Shown one piece after another: positions 60,698-64,000 of a DNA stretch of 64,000 nucleotides (position 1 is the first letter of the stretch; every line of letters starts with the position of its first letter). The translations under genes and the position numbers were made by a program. Under the pieces are notes generated by a model. That model worked only from the letters and a program-made list of their open reading frames with translations, did not search any database and was not told where the DNA came from. The DNA is from Bacillota bacterium (GTDB lineage Bacteria > Bacillota > Clostridia > Ch29): the NCBI GenBank assembly GCA_013540605.1, contig JABVCK010000001.1, positions 278,340 through 342,339 of the forward strand, given 5' to 3'.

Positions 60698-61459
60698 TTA
60701 TTCTAATTTATATTTAACATTACTAGGATCGTAGCCCTTAATAACAAATTCTCCGATAATTTTTTTCCCGTCTTGCGCATAAACGGGAATGATTCTGTCT
60801 TTGCCGATATTTTTTTTCTGGCTCTGCCAAGCTAAAGCTTCTTCTGGAGTTTGTGGCACAAAATCTCCTTCTAAGTCAGAAGCATATACATATCCAATAG
60901 TTCCATCGATGCTCCTTGCTTCGATAAGTTCTGGATCATAGCCAATTGCATCAGCCTCTATCCCATTGCCGTAGGTTTGCCCATTATTATTCACATTGAA
61001 TTCATTTATGGTTTTGCTCCCTGCTGAAGTGCTAGGACTTCTGTAAGTGCTAGTTGTTACATACCCGTCTCCGTCGTATACCCTTGAAGATCCTCTACTG
61101 TAATAGTTACCACTTTGCTTATATAAATCGCCTCCGCTTGAAAAGCCCACACAAGACACGCTTGAGTATATCCAGTCCGTAGAAGAAACAAGAGTTCCGT
61201 TATTATCAGCATATAAGCCACACTTTACACCAAGATAGCCTGCAGGGACACTGCCTGATGATACACGACCAACATAGGTTCGTGCTTGAAGCCCTCCAAG
61301 TCCTGATGAGTAATCCATGATCTCGGCTCGATTTTTATAAGTGTCACCATTCACATCAAACTCTTTGTATGGGCTAGCTGTGTCCGCCGCAAAAGCAGAA
61401 ATTGCTGTAACTAAGAGCAATACTAACACAATAGAAAAAAAAGTAGTCTTCTTGTTCAT
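60698..61459 (-). CDS. Secreted protein downstream of a c-di-GMP riboswitch
   Basis: A 253-residue exported protein. The signal peptide MNKKTTFFSIVLVLLLVTAISAFA ends with an AFA cleavage site. The mature part has a serine/tyrosine-rich beta region and a C-terminal motif (IGYVYASDLEGDF, TPEEALAWQ, IPVYAQDGKKIIGEF) seen in other exported Firmicutes proteins. Function unknown. GGAAGGAG precedes the ATG at 61459; the longer frame has no site. The riboswitch and ECF promoter lie 320-520 bases upstream. Confidence 0.8.
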   Translation of the reverse strand: MNKKTTFFSIVLVLLLVTAISAFAADTASPYKEFDVNGDTYKNRAEIMDYSSGLGGLQARTYVGRVSSGSVPAGYLGVKCGLYADNNGTLVSSTDWIYSSVSCVGFSSGGDLYKQSGNYYSRGSSRVYDGDGYVTTSTYRSPSTSAGSKTINEFNVNNNGQTYGNGIEADAIGYDPELIEARSIDGTIGYVYASDLEGDFVPQTPEEALAWQSQKKNIGKDRIIPVYAQDGKKIIGEFVIKGYDPSNVKYKLE

Positions 61460-61572
61460 CTTTAATTTCTCCTTCCATTTCCAATATATTATATTTATGG
61501 CTATTATGTCAGCTACTATCAAATTATGCCCATACATATTTTACCAGACCTGTGGTTTCTTAAAGTTGTTTA

Positions 61573-61767
61573 TTAAAGTTGTCCAAAGCAGTCTAGGTAG
61601 TTACTAACAGAGTTATAGCCTTGGAAGTTTTTCTTAATCCCATAATATTTATTCCCTTGTTTTTTACTCTCATGCATTAGAATCTCGTAGTTGTAGCACT
61701 TGTCTTGTCCACCAATAGCCCATATTCCGTATAGTGATAACCTTTTATTCTGTAGTATTTGGAACAT
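61573..61767 (-). CDS. Small open frame between riboswitch copy 2 and the secreted-protein gene
   Basis: A 64-residue frame (MFQILQNKRLSLYGIWAIGG ... YLDCFGQL) begins just after the riboswitch T-run and has no clear ribosome binding site. I recognise no family. It may be the damaged remainder of the gene first controlled by the riboswitch. Confidence 0.35.
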   Translation of the reverse strand: MFQILQNKRLSLYGIWAIGGQDKCYNYEILMHESKKQGNKYYGIKKNFQGYNSVSNYLDCFGQL

Positions 61768-61778
61768 TAAAAAAGTTT

Positions 61779-61853
61779 GGCAGCCTGGCAATCACGGCTT
61801 GAAGCTGTAGACCCCATGGCTTTGCGTCCTTGCCTTTCGGCAAGTTTGCCTTT
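61779..61853 (-). promoter_or_regulatory. Class I c-di-GMP riboswitch (GEMM-I), copy 2
   Basis: Nearly identical to copy 1: AAAGGCAAAC, the CUUGCC-GAAA-GGCAAG stem, GACGCAAAGCC, GGGGUCUAC and the closing GCCAGGCUGCC, again followed by a T-run. It differs from copy 1 by one base change and one inserted base within the aptamer. It lies upstream of the secreted-protein gene at 60698-61459 on the same strand. Confidence 0.92.
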
Positions 61854-61953
61854 ACAAAATTATCACTGTTCTCCTATACCAAAATCTCTGCTTGAGCTTG
61901 AAAAAATCCCAATAACATATAATTTTCCCGTTAAGTTCCTTTTCTGTTTATAA

Positions 61954-61979
61954 GACGTTTTAAAAGCAAAAAAGGTTCC
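61954..61979 (-). promoter_or_regulatory. ECF sigma-type promoter P3 (before riboswitch copy 2)
   Basis: On the minus strand GGAAC, 17 bases, CGTC. The -35 differs from P1 and P2 by one base. Confidence 0.65.
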
Positions 61980-62002
61980 AATTTTTTGGTAAATTTTCAT
62001 AT

Positions 62003-62093
62003 CATAGTTAGAGCATCAAAACAAAAGGCTATCGGGAACTCCGGTATGGTAAGCGGCTAAACTAACCAAGGGAGTGAAAAACAACCGATAGCC
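62003..62093. repeat. Conserved element, copy B, closed by a 9-bp stem
   Basis: GGCTATCGG (62027-62035) pairs with CCGATAGCC (62085-62093) around a 49-base conserved loop; on the minus strand a T-rich stretch follows, so it may end transcripts of the cupin gene. It shares its core with copy A at 59541-59603. Confidence 0.65.
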
Positions 62094-62132
62094 TACTATA
62101 TATCTTTAGTTCGGGGATGTATATGGGATCGT

Positions 62133-62480
62133 TTATACATCGCCCTCCTCAGGCACTATGCAGATAAACGACATTTTATCGGTACCCGTATTTTTTACGG
62201 TGTGAATCTTACCGCCGGGTACAAAAGCGAAGGAGCCCTTTTCCACCGGATAATCCTTGCCATCCAGGTGTAAAACGCCGTTACCTTCAAGGAAGAACAT
62301 TATATGAGGCCATGAATGGGTGTGTTCAGGACTATAACCACCCTGGTCAAGCTCGAAGACTCTCATTACATAACCGTCCCACCCTTCCTTTGGGGATACC
62401 GCTACCTTCTTGTTTACTCCCTTAATCTGGTCCGTTTCAATCCTTACGCCTTCAACTTTGCTGATGTGCGATACGATCAT
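62133..62480 (-). CDS. Small cupin-domain protein
   Basis: A 115-residue single-domain cupin: GGYSPEHTHSWPHIMFFLEGNGVL supplies the HxH metal ligands and PGGKIHTVKNTG the final histidine. Such proteins are metal-binding enzymes or sensors; the substrate is unknown. GGGAGGAGGTAAGAAG precedes the ATG. It lies between the serpin gene and the conserved element. Confidence 0.88.
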   Translation of the reverse strand: MIVSHISKVEGVRIETDQIKGVNKKVAVSPKEGWDGYVMRVFELDQGGYSPEHTHSWPHIMFFLEGNGVLHLDGKDYPVEKGSFAFVPGGKIHTVKNTGTDKMSFICIVPEEGDV

Positions 62481-62589
62481 CTTCTTACCTCCTCCCAGTT
62501 TATTTAATTATATAATACGCAAGCCTGTGTTGTATAGGTTTTCAATGGGATGCTTCAAACTGAATCCTAGCAAGGTAAAGAAAACCCAT

Positions 62590-63867
62590 TCAGTTGTCCA
62601 GCGGATTTTCAACCTTTCCCATGAAAAGCATCAGGCCGGTCCTGTTGTCCCTGATGATAAACAAAAAGGGGCGCTCCACATAGAACTCGGGAGGAACGAT
62701 TTCTTTTGGTGGAGCCGCCCCGGCTAACAGCACCGATGTAAGCGCAGCGGCCTCGGTACCCTCCTCGTCCACACTGATGAAGCATTCCTGGGCTATATCA
62801 TCGATATACAGGTTGAAACCGTCCGACCTGTCCGCAATTCCGGTGAAATCGGCCTTTTCGATGTCAAAGGCGGTTTTCATCCCCAGAGCTGTCAGATAAT
62901 CATTCAGCTGGTTCTTCTGCCCGAAACTGAATTTGGGCAGTTTTATTTTTACCTTTATGTGGTCGAAGCTATCGTCTATTTTATCCAGTTCCCCGTTGCT
63001 CAATTGGCTGATATATCCGTCGATATTGCCTTTAGGAAGGATGACCAGCATGCTGCAGCCGTAGTAGTCAAACTTTCCTGCCTGTATTTTGTCATCCTCG
63101 TAGTAGCTGATCCTTCTTTCGGCATTCATCATGTCAACCGTGACCTTGTCCCCGTTCCGCAGTTCAAAATCCTCTTTTTGGGTTTCGGACTTGTCGAATT
63201 TATTCTGCCACTTCCCTTGAAAATACAGGGAATTGAAAATATACATGGCAGTCTGTGGGTCAATATCGGCAATGTGATTGCGTATCCTGTTATGGGTCTT
63301 GCCTTCAATCCATTGGTTTATGGCGTTTTTCGTCCCATCCTCTGCAAAGTTGACGTTGTATACCTCGGTATTATAGTATTCATTGGCTGTTCTGAGAAAA
63401 GCATCCTTTACCGGAAGCCTTTCTTCCATCCATATGGAGTTGGCCAATTCCACCAGGGTTGTCCTTTTTTCGCCCTCTTTGTACCCCGCATTATTCAGAT
63501 GGTTTATCAGATTGCAGTATTTCTCGTTCAGTTCCTCCGGCAAAAATCCCTCCGGGTCGATCAAACCGTTGATTTCCGCACGGGTCTCGTCCGCCGCTCC
63601 GTTTCCCAGGACAGCCAGTACCGTTGACAGGCTGGTTGGAGAGAGGATGATATTTTCCTTCTGCTTTTCTTCGGATATTTCCTGCAACAGCCGTATCCCT
63701 AATGCATTTGATGCAAGGTAAAGGGCATCTTTATTGGAAACTTGCGGCTCCTGGATTTTTTTGAATTCGCCCTGCTTGTTCAGTTGCAGCACGGAAACCT
63801 GACTCTTGCACCCTGTCATAGCAAGGACAAAAATGAGCAGTACACACAATAGTCTTATTTTTTTCAA
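62590..63867 (-). CDS. Lipoprotein serpin (serine protease inhibitor)
   Basis: A 425-residue serpin with a lipoprotein signal peptide (lipobox AMTGC, C20), so it is anchored outside the cell. Serpin features are NIILSPTSLSTVLAVLGNGA, the IFNSLYFQGKW strand, the hinge EEGTEAAALTS and the C-terminal ERPFLFIIRDNRTGLMLFMGKV. Counting 17 residues from the hinge glutamate puts P1 at an alanine in LLAGAAPP, pointing to elastase- or subtilisin-like targets. It may guard cell-surface proteins against proteases. Neighbours do not show an operon. Confidence 0.93.
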   Translation of the reverse strand: MKKIRLLCVLLIFVLAMTGCKSQVSVLQLNKQGEFKKIQEPQVSNKDALYLASNALGIRLLQEISEEKQKENIILSPTSLSTVLAVLGNGAADETRAEINGLIDPEGFLPEELNEKYCNLINHLNNAGYKEGEKRTTLVELANSIWMEERLPVKDAFLRTANEYYNTEVYNVNFAEDGTKNAINQWIEGKTHNRIRNHIADIDPQTAMYIFNSLYFQGKWQNKFDKSETQKEDFELRNGDKVTVDMMNAERRISYYEDDKIQAGKFDYYGCSMLVILPKGNIDGYISQLSNGELDKIDDSFDHIKVKIKLPKFSFGQKNQLNDYLTALGMKTAFDIEKADFTGIADRSDGFNLYIDDIAQECFISVDEEGTEAAALTSVLLAGAAPPKEIVPPEFYVERPFLFIIRDNRTGLMLFMGKVENPLDN

Positions 63868-64000
63868 AGCATTCCCTCCTCGTATAAAATTAAATTAGCG
63901 TCAATTTGAGAGCCCAAAGCCCTGTAATTCCAGGGATTGAGAGCTTCTCAAAAAAAGTTTGAGTTTTGCTCTTTGAAAAATCAAAAGTGTTTACAAGTTT
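63868..64000. other. Serpin upstream region at window edge
   Basis: Contains the serpin ribosome binding site (GAGGAGGG on the minus strand) and a short CCCTG/CAGGG hairpin near 63921-63937. I see no gene. Confidence 0.4.

Noticed and set aside
60427-60717. 96-residue open frame
   Set aside because: Runs through a GC hairpin and a terminator; composition typical of non-coding mobile-element flanks.
62959-63627. 222-residue antisense frame opposite the serpin
   Set aside because: Shadow of the serpin frame; no ribosome binding site and no domain.

Overview
The window looks like a chromosome segment of an anaerobic, spore-forming Clostridia (Bacillota). The evidence is a Gram-positive PolC, the nusA-infB-truB-ribF-rpsO-pnp-ylxY-mlpA-ymxH-dapG order known from Bacillus and Clostridia, sporulation genes (spoVS, spoVK, ymxH, ylxY), AGGAGG-type ribosome binding sites, many TTG/GTG starts, and a tungsten-type aldehyde oxidoreductase. 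No rRNA, tRNA or CRISPR array was seen.

Region 1 (1-32581, + strand) is a dense housekeeping block: polC 3' end, rimP-nusA-ylxR-ylxQ-infB-rbfA-nrnA-truB-ribF (translation, transcription and RNA maturation), rpsO, pnp, ylxY, mlpA, dut, ymxH, aspartokinase, an Fe-S uracil-DNA-glycosylase-like gene, a ClpP-fold TepA-like gene, uppP, ftsK/spoIIIE, rimO, pgsA, cinA, recA (with a LexA box), rny, spoVS, a dipeptidase, a PHP phosphoesterase, a PadR regulator, purB and asnS.

Region 2 (32582-44722, + strand) is an accessory redox island. It holds a two-component NSS amino-acid transporter (MetP-like plus a 38-residue MetS-like subunit), a five-subunit Fe-S/flavin amine or amino-acid dehydrogenase of the HcnABC/sarcosine oxidase type, a four-cluster ferredoxin with a W/Mo-pterin aldehyde oxidoreductase and a ThiS/MoaD-like carrier, and NuoE/NuoF-like subunits. 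Three near-consensus sigma-A promoters, each with a 17-base spacer, drive its segments. A tandem FMN-binding lipoprotein follows. The parts could take up an amine or amino acid, oxidise it, oxidise the aldehyde, and pass electrons to ferredoxin and NAD, but the substrate is unknown.

Region 3 (44902-53925, both strands) has an MFS carrier, a tyrosine recombinase, a chemoreceptor-like protein, an XRE regulator, ahcY preceded by a 53-residue cysteine-rich gene, the divergent yneA-like/lexA SOS pair with three LexA boxes, a YnbB-type PLP enzyme and spoVK.

Region 4 (53926-64000) is plastic: a defective IS with intact 20-bp ends, IS remnants, a LytTR regulator, an ECF sigma factor with a frameshifted anti-sigma gene, two class I c-di-GMP riboswitches, three matching ECF-type promoters, secreted proteins, a HicA-like toxin-antitoxin pair, a cupin and a lipoprotein serpin. 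The ECF promoters and riboswitches suggest a local regulon under combined envelope-stress and c-di-GMP control.

Two families of intergenic repeats run through the window: degenerate short-word tracts that start almost at stop codons, and REP-like hairpins built from GGGGAC/GTCCCC ends.
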